Below are positions 1 through 6,036 of a stretch of 6,099 nucleotides of DNA, in pieces. Made by a program: the position numbers and the translations under genes. The stretch covers positions 1-6,099 of the forward strand of contig CABZJG010000109.1 of the NCBI GenBank assembly GCA_902525995.1, written 5' to 3'. Below the pieces are notes generated by a model. It made no database searches and was not told the DNA's origin. It was given only the letters and a program-made list of their open reading frames with translations. Numbering within the stretch: the stretch's first letter is position 1; every line of letters starts with the position of its first letter. This DNA is from Paracoccaceae bacterium (GTDB lineage Bacteria; Pseudomonadota; Alphaproteobacteria; Rhodobacterales; Rhodobacteraceae).

Positions 1-110
1 AAAATTTGATGGCGAAATTAATTTGACGCTTTAATCATTGAGCCGAAAGCCATACATAGATTGTGTAAACACAAAAATTGAGCGGAAGCTTTTAGTGTCA
101 GGAGAAGAGA
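1..110 (+). promoter_or_regulatory. Leader region upstream of the tat operon
   Basis: This AT-rich stretch has no gene I can recognise. One frame is open from base 2 to a TAA at 32-34 and could be the last few codons of an upstream gene, but it is too short to identify. A TTGACG at 23-28 resembles a -35 box, but no good -10 box sits 16-18 bases downstream, so I cannot place a promoter. An imperfect direct repeat, ATTGAGCCGAAAGC (37-50) and ATTGAGCGGAAGC (77-89), lies 40 bases apart. The sequence AGGAG at 100-104, six bases before the tatA ATG, is a strong ribosome-binding site. A role as the tat operon 5' leader is inferred from position. Confidence 0.4.
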
Positions 111-326
111 ATGCTAAATAACATAGGCCTCCCAGGACTTTTATTAATCGCAGTTGTAGTGTTGGTTTTGTTCGGTCGCGGTAAAATCAGTTCTTTGATG
201 GGCGAAGTTGGAAAAGGCATCACAGCGTTTAAAAAGGGCGTTGATGATGGCTCTAAAGAACTTGAAAACGAAATGGCCGCAGAGCCAAAGGACGTCACTC
301 CGGAAGCCGACAAAGACAAGGTCTGA
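111..326 (+). CDS. tatA: Sec-independent (twin-arginine) translocase subunit TatA
   Basis: TatA is the small inner-membrane subunit that oligomerises at TatBC to let folded twin-arginine substrates cross the membrane. The 71-residue protein has the family layout: a short N-terminal transmembrane helix (about residues 6-20), the Phe-Gly hinge (F21-G22 in FGRGK), an amphipathic helix (about 25-45), and a short charged tail. The length is normal for alphaproteobacterial TatA. The ATG at 111 has AGGAG six bases upstream and gives the expected N terminus, MLNNIGLPG. tatB starts only 3 bases after the stop, and tatC follows, so this is the first gene of a tatABC operon. Lack of the TatB-type Gly-Pro hinge, and the gene order, separate it from TatB. 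Confidence 0.96.
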   Translation: MLNNIGLPGLLLIAVVVLVLFGRGKISSLMGEVGKGITAFKKGVDDGSKELENEMAAEPKDVTPEADKDKV

Positions 327-329
327 TAG

Positions 330-893
330 ATGTTTGACCTTGGCTTGACCGAGCTACTTCTGATCGGGATAGTGGCCCTTATTGTGGTTGGCCCGAAAGA
401 TTTGCCAATGCTGTTCCGAAAGGTTGGGCAATTTGTCGGCAAGGCCCGGGGCATGGCAAGAGAGTTTACGCGCGCTATGGATGATGCGGCGGACGATGCA
501 GGTGTATCAGATCTCGGCAAGACGCTAAAAGCGGCCAGCCAGCCGGTTCAAACCGGCATGGACAGCGTACGAAAAGCCGCCAGCGATTTGACAAAGTACA
601 ATCCGGAAAGTGAAACCGGAAAACTGGCCGCTGAGCGTCAGAAAAAAGTTGAAGACGCCAAAGTGACTGCCGCCAAAAAGCAAGAAGAGCGCCAAGAAGC
701 AGCAAAGGCCAAAGACCAAAAAACCGCAGAGAAAAAGCCAAAAGCAGCTACAAAGAAAACAGCAGCCAAAAAACCTGCTGCAAAAAAAGCTGCGTCCAAA
801 CCAGCAGCGGCTAAAGCGGCAACCAAAAAATCTGTCACAAAATCTGCCAGTCAGAAATCGGTCTCTAAACCCACGTCCAAGGATCAGGCATGA
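330..893 (+). CDS. tatB: Sec-independent translocase subunit TatB
   Basis: TatB pairs with TatC to form the receptor for twin-arginine signal peptides in the inner membrane. The N terminus MFDLGLTELLLI carries the conserved Glu (E8) in a transmembrane helix (about 3-20), followed by the Gly-Pro hinge (G21-P22, in VVGPKDLP) and an amphipathic helix to about residue 50. From about residue 97 to 185 the protein becomes a Lys/Ala-rich low-complexity tail with repeated AAKK and KPAAK units, resembling histone H1 tails. Long variable tails are usual in TatB, though this one is strongly basic. AAGG at 318-321, inside the end of tatA, is the probable ribosome-binding site. The stop overlaps the tatC start in an ATGA (890-893), which suggests coupled translation. 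Confidence 0.95.
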   Translation: MFDLGLTELLLIGIVALIVVGPKDLPMLFRKVGQFVGKARGMAREFTRAMDDAADDAGVSDLGKTLKAASQPVQTGMDSVRKAASDLTKYNPESETGKLAAERQKKVEDAKVTAAKKQEERQEAAKAKDQKTAEKKPKAATKKTAAKKPAAKKAASKPAAAKAATKKSVTKSASQKSVSKPTSKDQA

Positions 894-1774
894 GTGAAGA
901 CAACGAAATCGAAGACAGCTCAGCCCCATTGATTGAGCATCTCGCGGAACTGCGCCAGCGGCTGATCAACTCTGTTCTGGCCTTCATTGTCGGCATGATC
1001 ATTTGTTTCACCGTGTGGAACCCAATTTTTGATTTTTTGACCCAACCGCTTTGCTCTGCGATGGCAGTGCGCGGACATGAAGACTGCGGATTAATTCTGA
1101 TCAAGCTGCAAGAAGGTTTTTTTGTCGCCATTTCAATTTCACTTATGGGAGGGCTGATGCTGTCTTTCCCTGTGATCAGCTATCAGATGTGGCGCTTTGT
1201 TGCCCCCGGACTTTATCGGTCTGAAAAAGGGGCCTTTTTGCCATTTTTGCTTGCATCGCCTTTTATGTTTTTTCTTGGGGCCACCTTTGCTTTTTATGTT
1301 GTAACTCCGTTGGCATTTGATTTTTTCTTAGGATTTCAACAATCTGGAAGTATTTTAAGTGAAGAGATGACAGAAAACGCAACCGCCGGCATCGCATTTC
1401 AGGGCTCGGCGCAGGAATATTTAAGCCTCACAATTAAGTTCATTGTAGCCTTCGGCATGTGTTTTCAATTGCCGGTTCTTTTGACCTTGATGGGCAAAGC
1501 CGGTTTGGTCAGCGCAGAAGGTCTGGGCAATGTGCGTAAATATGCCGTGGTGGCTATACTGGTGCTTGCGGCTTTGGTCACACCTCCGGATGTTATCACG
1601 CAGGTTATTCTGTTTGTGGTGGTGTACGGTCTTTATGAAGTCTCGATCTTTCTGGTGTCTCGGGTGGAAAAAAAGCGTGAAGAGAAGTTGCGCGCCGAAG
1701 GCTATTATGACGATGATGAGGCCGATGTTGATGAGGCCCATTTAGACAGCCAGATTGAGGAAAAAAATGGCTGA
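890..1774 (+). CDS. tatC: Sec-independent translocase subunit TatC
   Basis: TatC is the polytopic inner-membrane receptor that binds the twin-arginine motif of Tat substrates. The 294-residue protein shows the cytoplasmic N-terminal signature (P13-LIEH-LAELRQR-24), the SFPVISYQMWRFVAPGLY segment (about 92-109) followed by the conserved Glu (E112, in YRSEKG), FYVVTP (135-140), and a late FGMCFQLP motif (188-195). Six hydrophobic segments can be followed. Q193 stands where E. coli TatC has intramembrane Glu170. The C-terminal tail after about residue 260 is highly charged, first basic and then acidic (YYDDDEADVDE). AAGGA at 879-883 lies six bases before the ATG. The start overlaps tatB by 4 bases, and the following ATPase gene overlaps the tatC end by 8. 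Confidence 0.97.
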   Translation: MSEDNEIEDSSAPLIEHLAELRQRLINSVLAFIVGMIICFTVWNPIFDFLTQPLCSAMAVRGHEDCGLILIKLQEGFFVAISISLMGGLMLSFPVISYQMWRFVAPGLYRSEKGAFLPFLLASPFMFFLGATFAFYVVTPLAFDFFLGFQQSGSILSEEMTENATAGIAFQGSAQEYLSLTIKFIVAFGMCFQLPVLLTLMGKAGLVSAEGLGNVRKYAVVAILVLAALVTPPDVITQVILFVVVYGLYEVSIFLVSRVEKKREEKLRAEGYYDDDEADVDEAHLDSQIEEKNG

Positions 1775-2606
1775 TCCGATGGCGCGGATCGCTGATGCGC
1801 TCGAGCGTATCGCGCCTGCGCCTCTGCAGGCCCCGGATTTTGATGCCTCTGCAGCCTATGTCTGGCATGTTGCGCCTGACGCGCTGCATCCCGTTTCTGA
1901 AGTCTCTCGCGTGGATTTATCGCTCTTGGTTGGTATTGATCGCGCGCGCGATACGCTGCTGCAAAACACATTGCAATTCGCTCGCTGATTTGCCGCTAAT
2001 AATGCACTGCTCTGGGGTGCACGGGGGATGGGCAAATCCTCTTTGGTCAAAGCCGTTCATGCGGCTGTGGTACAGGAGGAACTAGCGTTAAAAATAGTCG
2101 AGCTGCAACGCGAAGATCTGCCAAGTGTGGGCCGCTTGCTGAATATCTTGCGCCCGTCATCCCACCGGTTTTTATTGTTCTGTGATGATCTTAGCTTTAG
2201 TCACGATGACCAACATTACAAATCCTTAAAGGCAGTGCTGGATGGCGGTATCGAAGGGCGTCCGGAAAATGTTCTGTTTTATGCCACATCAAACCGCCGC
2301 CACCTGATGCCCCGTGATATGATTGAAAACGAACGCTCCAGCGCAATCAACCCCTCTGAAGCGGTAGAGGAAAAGGTGTCTCTGTCGGATCGGTTTGGAT
2401 TATGGCTCGGGTTTCATCCCTGTTCTCAGGATGAATACCTTGCGATGATCAATGGCTATTGCGCAGCTTATGGGCTCACCCCTGAGCCCGAACAGATGCG
2501 GGCAGAAGCAATTGAATGGCAAGCAACGCGCGGCGCGCGTTCAGGCCGGGTGGCGTGGCAGTTTTTCATTGATCTTGCCGGACGCTCGGGCGTGCAGGTG
2601 AATTAA
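1767..2606 (+). pseudogene. DUF815-family AAA+ ATPase gene interrupted by an in-frame TGA
   Basis: The sequence reads as one 279-codon DUF815-type P-loop ATPase broken by a single in-frame TGA at 1986-1988 (codon 74). Reading through gives NTLQFAR-stop-FAANNALLWGARGMGKSS, and from memory the family has Gly at the stop, so one GGA to TGA change explains it. Downstream, the ATPase parts are intact: Walker A GARGMGKSS (84-92, Lys90), Walker B FLLFCDDLSF (Asp140-Asp141), a sensor-like ATSNRRHL (173-180), and SDRFGL with a possible arginine finger (207-212). I chose the ATG at 1767 because GAGG (1757-1760) sits six bases upstream; the alternative TTG at 1755 lies before that site. It overlaps tatC by 8 bases and should be co-transcribed with it. 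Restart at ATG 2028 would lose half of the Walker A motif. The cellular role of DUF815 proteins is not established. A sequencing error is possible. Confidence 0.85.
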
Positions 2607-2619
2607 GCCAGCTTACAGC

Positions 2620-2667
2620 AAAACGGGCCTCGGTATTACGGCGGTATCGCATCGGTAACGCGGAGGC
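2620..2667 (-). terminator. Probable terminator of the surE-pcm-lipoprotein unit
   Basis: Read on the - strand just past the lipoprotein gene stop, GCCTC at 2663-2667 (complement) pairs with GAGGC at 2627-2631. Further inside, TTAC (2636-2639) pairs with GTAA (2655-2658) across small mismatches, giving an imperfect long hairpin. On the - strand it is followed, after GCCCG-type bases, by TTTT (2620-2623). The internal loops make this less convincing than the + strand terminator next to it. Confidence 0.4.
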
Positions 2668-2685
2668 GCAATTTGCGCAGTTTTT
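2666..2685 (+). terminator. Rho-independent terminator of the tat-DUF815 operon
   Basis: GCGCA (2666-2670) pairs with TGCGC (2674-2678) around a three-base loop, and a TTTTT run follows at 2681-2685 after a two-base gap. It lies about 60 bases past the stop of the last + strand gene, in the converging intergenic region. The stem is short (5 bp) but GC-rich. The T-run touches the stop codon of the opposing gene. This is a sequence-only call. Confidence 0.55.
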
Positions 2686-3808
2686 AATTTAAATAATCCA
2701 TCGGATCGACACTTTCAAAGCCTTTGCGTACTTCAAAATGTAGATAGCTGGGATTGCCTTTGCGAATTTTACCTATGCCTTGGCCCCGCGAAACAGCTTG
2801 GCCTTTTTCGACCGATATATCGCCGATATTGGCATAAACCGTTAGCAGATTATCCGCATGTTTCAGCACCAAAATCGGCACCTGATCGGCGTCCGCTGTT
2901 ATGGCCGCAACGGTTCCACTTTCAGCGGCTACAACGGTGCTGCCAACAGGGGCGCTTAAATCAATACCATCGGTTTTACCCTTAACATACTCGCGAATAA
3001 TTTTGCCTTTAACAGGATAGGCTAGGCGGCCGCCGCTTGCAGTTTGTGTGGGCTCAGTTACGGCGGGCGCGCTGGTTTCAGCAGGTTCCTCGACTGTTTC
3101 CGGCATTGGCTCCAAGGCGCTTGGCGGCAGAGGCGTTGCGCTGCCTTCCCCAGGCTCAGAGACAGGATCAGGGGAGGCCCCGACATTGTTGATAGTCGCC
3201 GGGACCAAAAGATACTGGCCTTCGCGAATGGTGAAATTGCTGTCCAGCGCATTCCAATCTGCAAGGGACCGGACCGAGACATTATAGAGCCTTGAAATGG
3301 TGAAAGCGGTTTCACCGCGACGCACTTTATGCCGGATCGGCTCAGCCAAAGGTTTGGCGCGGGGCTTGGTCGCTGGTGTTATGCCTTGATCTGCTTGATT
3401 AAGGGCGCTTTGGGCAAGCTCTGCGACATCAATTTCACTGCTATCAGCGCTTGTGGAGGGATCAGTGCCCGCGACGGGGTTGGGCAGGGCAATCACTTCG
3501 CCTGCGCGCAAAGGGTCGCCAGATCTAAAGCCGTTAAACCGTGCCAGCGCCGTGGGATCAAATCCAATCCGTTCGGCCAAGGTCGTCATTGTGTCACCAA
3601 AGCGGGCAATCGCCACCTGATAGTTTGGATAGGTAATGATGCCTCTGCTATCTGGCTGCGGTCTCTTGGCTGTAATTTCTTGCGCCGCAGAAGAGGTGTT
3701 ATATTCATTATTTCGCAGATCAAGATCAAGTTGTGAAGGATCGCAGGCCGCCAAAAAATAGCCCGAGGTTAGAATAAGACCTGTGCGTCTAAAATAACCA
3801 ACGGACAT
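2684..3808 (-). CDS. NlpD-like lipoprotein with two LysM domains and a degenerate LytM/M23 domain
   Basis: The protein has a lipoprotein signal peptide (residues 1-21) with lipobox LAAC (lipidated Cys22), a LysM domain at about 62-108, a second LysM at about 160-203, a Pro/Glu/Thr-rich linker (210-260), and a C-terminal LytM/M23 domain (261-374). LysM domains bind peptidoglycan. In the LytM domain only Asp283 (in GIDLSAP) and His357 (in YLHFEVR) remain; Thr279, Asn327 and Tyr355 replace the zinc and catalytic His residues. As in E. coli NlpD and EnvC, this points to an amidase activator, not a peptidase. I chose ATG at 3808 because AGGAG lies seven bases upstream; a GTG at 3814 overlaps that spacing poorly. 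Order surE-pcm-this gene matches enterobacterial surE-pcm-nlpD. The amidase partner is inferred, and none is in the window. Confidence 0.92.
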   Translation of the reverse strand: MSVGYFRRTGLILTSGYFLAACDPSQLDLDLRNNEYNTSSAAQEITAKRPQPDSRGIITYPNYQVAIARFGDTMTTLAERIGFDPTALARFNGFRSGDPLRAGEVIALPNPVAGTDPSTSADSSEIDVAELAQSALNQADQGITPATKPRAKPLAEPIRHKVRRGETAFTISRLYNVSVRSLADWNALDSNFTIREGQYLLVPATINNVGASPDPVSEPGEGSATPLPPSALEPMPETVEEPAETSAPAVTEPTQTASGGRLAYPVKGKIIREYVKGKTDGIDLSAPVGSTVVAAESGTVAAITADADQVPILVLKHADNLLTVYANIGDISVEKGQAVSRGQGIGKIRKGNPSYLHFEVRKGFESVDPMDYLN

Positions 3809-3836
3809 ATTCACACTCCTTTAGTAAGCATATGGT

Positions 3837-3842
3837 TTTATA
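3837..3842 (-). promoter_or_regulatory. Possible -10 element ahead of the lipoprotein gene
   Basis: The 72-base gap between pcm and the lipoprotein gene reads TATAAA on the - strand here, a 5 of 6 match to a sigma-70 -10 box, about 29 bases before the chosen ATG. I see no TTGACA-like -35 box at the right distance (about 3860-3865), so the call is weak. A separate promoter would fit the gap, since pcm and surE overlap while this gene stands apart. Confidence 0.22.
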
Positions 3843-3880
3843 TCGCTTTTGCCCCAATCTAGCGAGCATTTTTACAAAAC

Positions 3881-4525
3881 TTAACTATCTTTACCTAAAC
3901 CTTCAACAAGCGGCACAAAACGCACCGCTCTTAAATCATCATAATGATATCCATCTTCGGTGCGGGTTACGCGAATGAGGTTTTGAACAGTATCTGATTG
4001 CCCCACAGGAACCACCATTATGCCGCCCACTTTTAATTGTGCCAGCAACGGGCTTGGCGGATCTTCTGCGGCAGCGGTTACGATAATCCGATCAAAGGGC
4101 GCTTGATCCGGCAGACCGCGGCTGCCATCGGATAAAATGGGAATAATATTACTATAATCCAAGGCCTCAAAAAGCGCTTTTGCCTCATTAACAAGCGTTT
4201 TATGGCGCTCAACCGTATAAACGCGCCGCGCCAATTGGCTGAGAACAGCGGCCTGATACCCAGACCCTGTGCCCACTTCAAGAACCTTATGACGGGGGCT
4301 TAAATCAAGAGCTTGGCTCATCAAGCCAACCACAGAAGGCTGCGATATGGTTTGACCGCAGGCGATAGGCAGCGGCATATCTTCATACGCTCGCTCGGCA
4401 AAAAGTCCGCGCACAAAAAGTCCACGGTCGATTTTTTCCATTGCGGATAAGACGCGGGTGTCGGTCACACCTTTTGAACGCAGGGCAAACAGAAACTGCA
4501 TTTTGCGTTCAGCTTCTGAGTTCAT
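3881..4525 (-). CDS. pcm: Protein-L-isoaspartate O-methyltransferase
   Basis: Pcm uses S-adenosylmethionine to methylate isoaspartyl residues that form in ageing proteins, which starts their repair; it is cytoplasmic. The 214-residue length is normal for the family. Visible hallmarks are the GQTISQPSVV segment (57-66), SAM-binding motif I VLEVGTGSGYQAA (81-93), an acidic end of the second strand (E106 in VYTVER), FDRIIVTAA (144-152), GGIMVVPVG (167-175), and the C-terminal DLRAVRFVPLVEG (197-209). AAGGA lies seven bases before the ATG, inside the end of surE. The start overlaps the surE stop by 4 bases (ATGA in the - strand), so translation is probably coupled. The TAA stop is followed by 72 bases before the lipoprotein gene. 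Confidence 0.96.
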   Translation of the reverse strand: MNSEAERKMQFLFALRSKGVTDTRVLSAMEKIDRGLFVRGLFAERAYEDMPLPIACGQTISQPSVVGLMSQALDLSPRHKVLEVGTGSGYQAAVLSQLARRVYTVERHKTLVNEAKALFEALDYSNIIPILSDGSRGLPDQAPFDRIIVTAAAEDPPSPLLAQLKVGGIMVVPVGQSDTVQNLIRVTRTEDGYHYDDLRAVRFVPLVEGLGKDS

Positions 4526-5304
4526 TCGATGATCCTTAAGGCATCAAGCGCACCATAATCAGTCAAATCTGCACGCATCGGTGTAACGGTGATATAGCCT
4601 TCTAAATTTTCAGCCGCGTCAGTGCCCGGTGCTGTTAGCACCTGCTGATCGCCAATTTGTGCAAATAAAAATTGACGTTTTGAAGCTGAGGTATAGGGGG
4701 ACACGCTAAATTTACTGTTCCGGCGACGGCCTTGCGGGGTCACTTTGACCCCTTGCACATCCAAAGCGGGAAGCGGTGGAAAGTTAACATTGTAAAAAAT
4801 CGGATAATCCTCACCAGAGGGCACCGTTTGCTGACATAGCTTACCTATCAGATCTGCGCCATGCGCAGCACTGGCCTCAAAGGGGTTTTCCAAATCTCGA
4901 TTTTTGTGCCCTAGGTATTGCGATAAGGCAACAGAGAGCACGCCTTGTAGCGCACCTTCTAACGCCGCCCCAAGAGTGCCGGAATACAGGGCATTTTCGG
5001 CAGAGTTATTGCCGCGATTAACCCCGGACAATACCAAATCAGGCGGAGCGCTTTTGAGCACGTAATGGATGCCGGCCAAGACGCAATCGGCCGGATAGCC
5101 CTCAACTGAAAAACATCGCTCACCATGCTGAACGATCATGGCCGGATTGGTATAACTGATGCAATGCGCTGTGCCGGATTGCTCGCGGGCCGGCGCAACT
5201 GTCCAAACCTCACCATCTGAACCGGCAACTTCCCGAGCGATTGTTTGCAAAACCTCTAGCCCGGGGGCGTTTATGCCATCGTCATTGGTAACCAAAATCC
5301 GCAT
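4522..5304 (-). CDS. surE: 5'/3'-nucleotidase SurE
   Basis: SurE is a metal-dependent phosphatase that acts on nucleoside 5'- and 3'-monophosphates, and in some bacteria on short polyphosphate; it is linked to stationary-phase survival. The 260-residue protein begins with MRILVTNDDG, containing metal ligands Asp8 and Asp9. Ser43 (in REQSGTAH) and Asn96 (in LSGVNRGNN, 92-100) are the other expected ligands. YSGTLGAALEG (107-117) and the late ITVTPMRADLTDY are also typical. The start is fixed by the conserved N terminus, although upstream bases show only a weak ribosome-binding site (TGGG, seven bases before). It overlaps pcm by 4 bases, and an 87-base gap with a hairpin separates it from the upstream SDR gene, so it may have its own promoter. 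Confidence 0.96.
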   Translation of the reverse strand: MRILVTNDDGINAPGLEVLQTIAREVAGSDGEVWTVAPAREQSGTAHCISYTNPAMIVQHGERCFSVEGYPADCVLAGIHYVLKSAPPDLVLSGVNRGNNSAENALYSGTLGAALEGALQGVLSVALSQYLGHKNRDLENPFEASAAHGADLIGKLCQQTVPSGEDYPIFYNVNFPPLPALDVQGVKVTPQGRRRNSKFSVSPYTSASKRQFLFAQIGDQQVLTAPGTDAAENLEGYITVTPMRADLTDYGALDALRIIE

Positions 5305-5371
5305 TGTTTTGCCCAGTGTTGCTCTGTTTTCGCCCCCTGCATAATTCAGACCAAGGCTTTGGGCAAGAGAT

Positions 5372-5390
5372 CAGACCCCGAACAGGTCTG
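5372..5390 (-). terminator. Hairpin just downstream of the SDR gene, possible terminator
   Basis: CAGACC (5372-5377) and GGTCTG (5385-5390) form a perfect 6 bp stem with a 7-base loop, one base past the SDR stop codon at 5392-5394. On the - strand the stem is followed by ATCTCTTG, which is T-rich but not a proper T-run. It could attenuate or end transcription between the SDR gene and surE, or simply stabilise the mRNA end. The position supports separate units, but the weak T tract keeps confidence low. Confidence 0.35.
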
Positions 5391-5391
5391 G

Positions 5392-6036
5392 TTAAAGGCC
5401 AAGCTCGGCCAACAGACGCTGTGCTTCGGCTTCAGGGTGCGTAAGAGGATCGCGATTTTCACCCGGAAAAAACCGCGCCCGTGTGGCCGTTGGCATTGGG
5501 TTAGGTTCCAAAATATGCACGCTAGGACCTGTCTTTTGGCTTTCAGCAGACCAGCTTTTCGCCAAAGAAATCTGGGCTGCTTTGCTGGCACCATAGGCAC
5601 CAAAAAATTTTGTACCGGCTCGAGGATCATCGAAAAAGACGGCTTTGCCCGTCGCCCCCAGCAGTGGGGCTATATAGGGGATCAAAACGCCGGTGGCTGT
5701 GACATTCACAGCGACAGATTTCCCCCAGTCTTTGCCGTCTAAGGTGCTGGCTGGCGCCAGCGGTGCGGCGTGAATGGCGGTATGGGCCCAAAGATCAATC
5801 TGTCCCCAGCGATCATAAATAGATCTGCACAGCTGCGCCATTGCATCGGGGTTGGTAATATCCATCGGCGCAAGGGTCGATTGTCCGCCACTGGCTTGAA
5901 TGCGGTCATCCAGCTCTTCCAAAGATCCGGTCGTGCGCGCGACCAAAACCAAATGATGGCTTTTGCCAAGATGCAGCGCTAAGGCTGCGCCAAGCCCACG
6001 TGAGGCCCCAGTGATCAATGCTATTTTCTCGCTCAT
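5392..6036 (-). CDS. SDR-family oxidoreductase, atypical active site
   Basis: This is a 214-residue short-chain dehydrogenase/reductase-like protein; the substrate is unknown. The N-terminal Rossmann nucleotide motif is clear (TGASRGLG, residues 9-16), and LVARTT (31-36) ends the second strand, with Arg34 favouring NADP(H). Asp59 (in PMDITN), Asn111 (in VNVTATG), and the YGASK pair Tyr148 and Lys152 are in place. Two hallmarks deviate: the NNAG motif reads AHTA (84-87), and the strand that normally ends in the catalytic Ser reads VFFDDPRAG (133-141), with no Ser or Thr near the expected position. The length is slightly short for a classical SDR (about 250). The ATG at 6036 has no strong ribosome-binding site. 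It may be a low-activity or non-classical member; a fully lost activity is only an inference. Confidence 0.85.
   Translation of the reverse strand: MSEKIALITGASRGLGAALALHLGKSHHLVLVARTTGSLEELDDRIQASGGQSTLAPMDITNPDAMAQLCRSIYDRWGQIDLWAHTAIHAAPLAPASTLDGKDWGKSVAVNVTATGVLIPYIAPLLGATGKAVFFDDPRAGTKFFGAYGASKAAQISLAKSWSAESQKTGPSVHILEPNPMPTATRARFFPGENRDPLTHPEAEAQRLLAELGL

Noticed and set aside
23..69. Standard sigma-70 promoter for the tat operon
   Set aside because: TTGACG at 23 has no -10 match at 16-18 bases; TTGAGC at 38 pairs only with a weak box 20 bases away.
525..929. Long open frames on the - strand opposite tatB (Cys/Phe-rich)
   Set aside because: They are the complement of Lys/Ala codons in the tatB tail; low-complexity composition and no ribosome-binding site.
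1986..1988. Selenocysteine or Trp recoding of the TGA in the DUF815 gene
   Set aside because: The family has Gly here, not Cys or Trp, and TGA ends several neighbouring genes. I see no obvious selenocysteine-type hairpin right after it.
1989..2027. Frameshift in the DUF815 gene
   Set aside because: Codon-by-codon reading shows the same frame on both sides of 1986-1988; a single nonsense codon explains the break.
2028..2606. ATG at 2028 as the real start of a shorter ATPase
   Set aside because: It would cut the Walker A motif in half, and the G-run abuts the ATG without proper spacing. The upstream codons in the same frame match the family.
3329..3736. 135-codon open frame on the + strand opposite the lipoprotein gene
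   Set aside because: Antisense to LysM-encoding sequence with a clear family match; no supporting motif or start signal.
5359..5742. 127-codon open frame on the + strand opposite the SDR gene
   Set aside because: It lies antisense to a gene with clear SDR motifs, and shows no recognisable domain.
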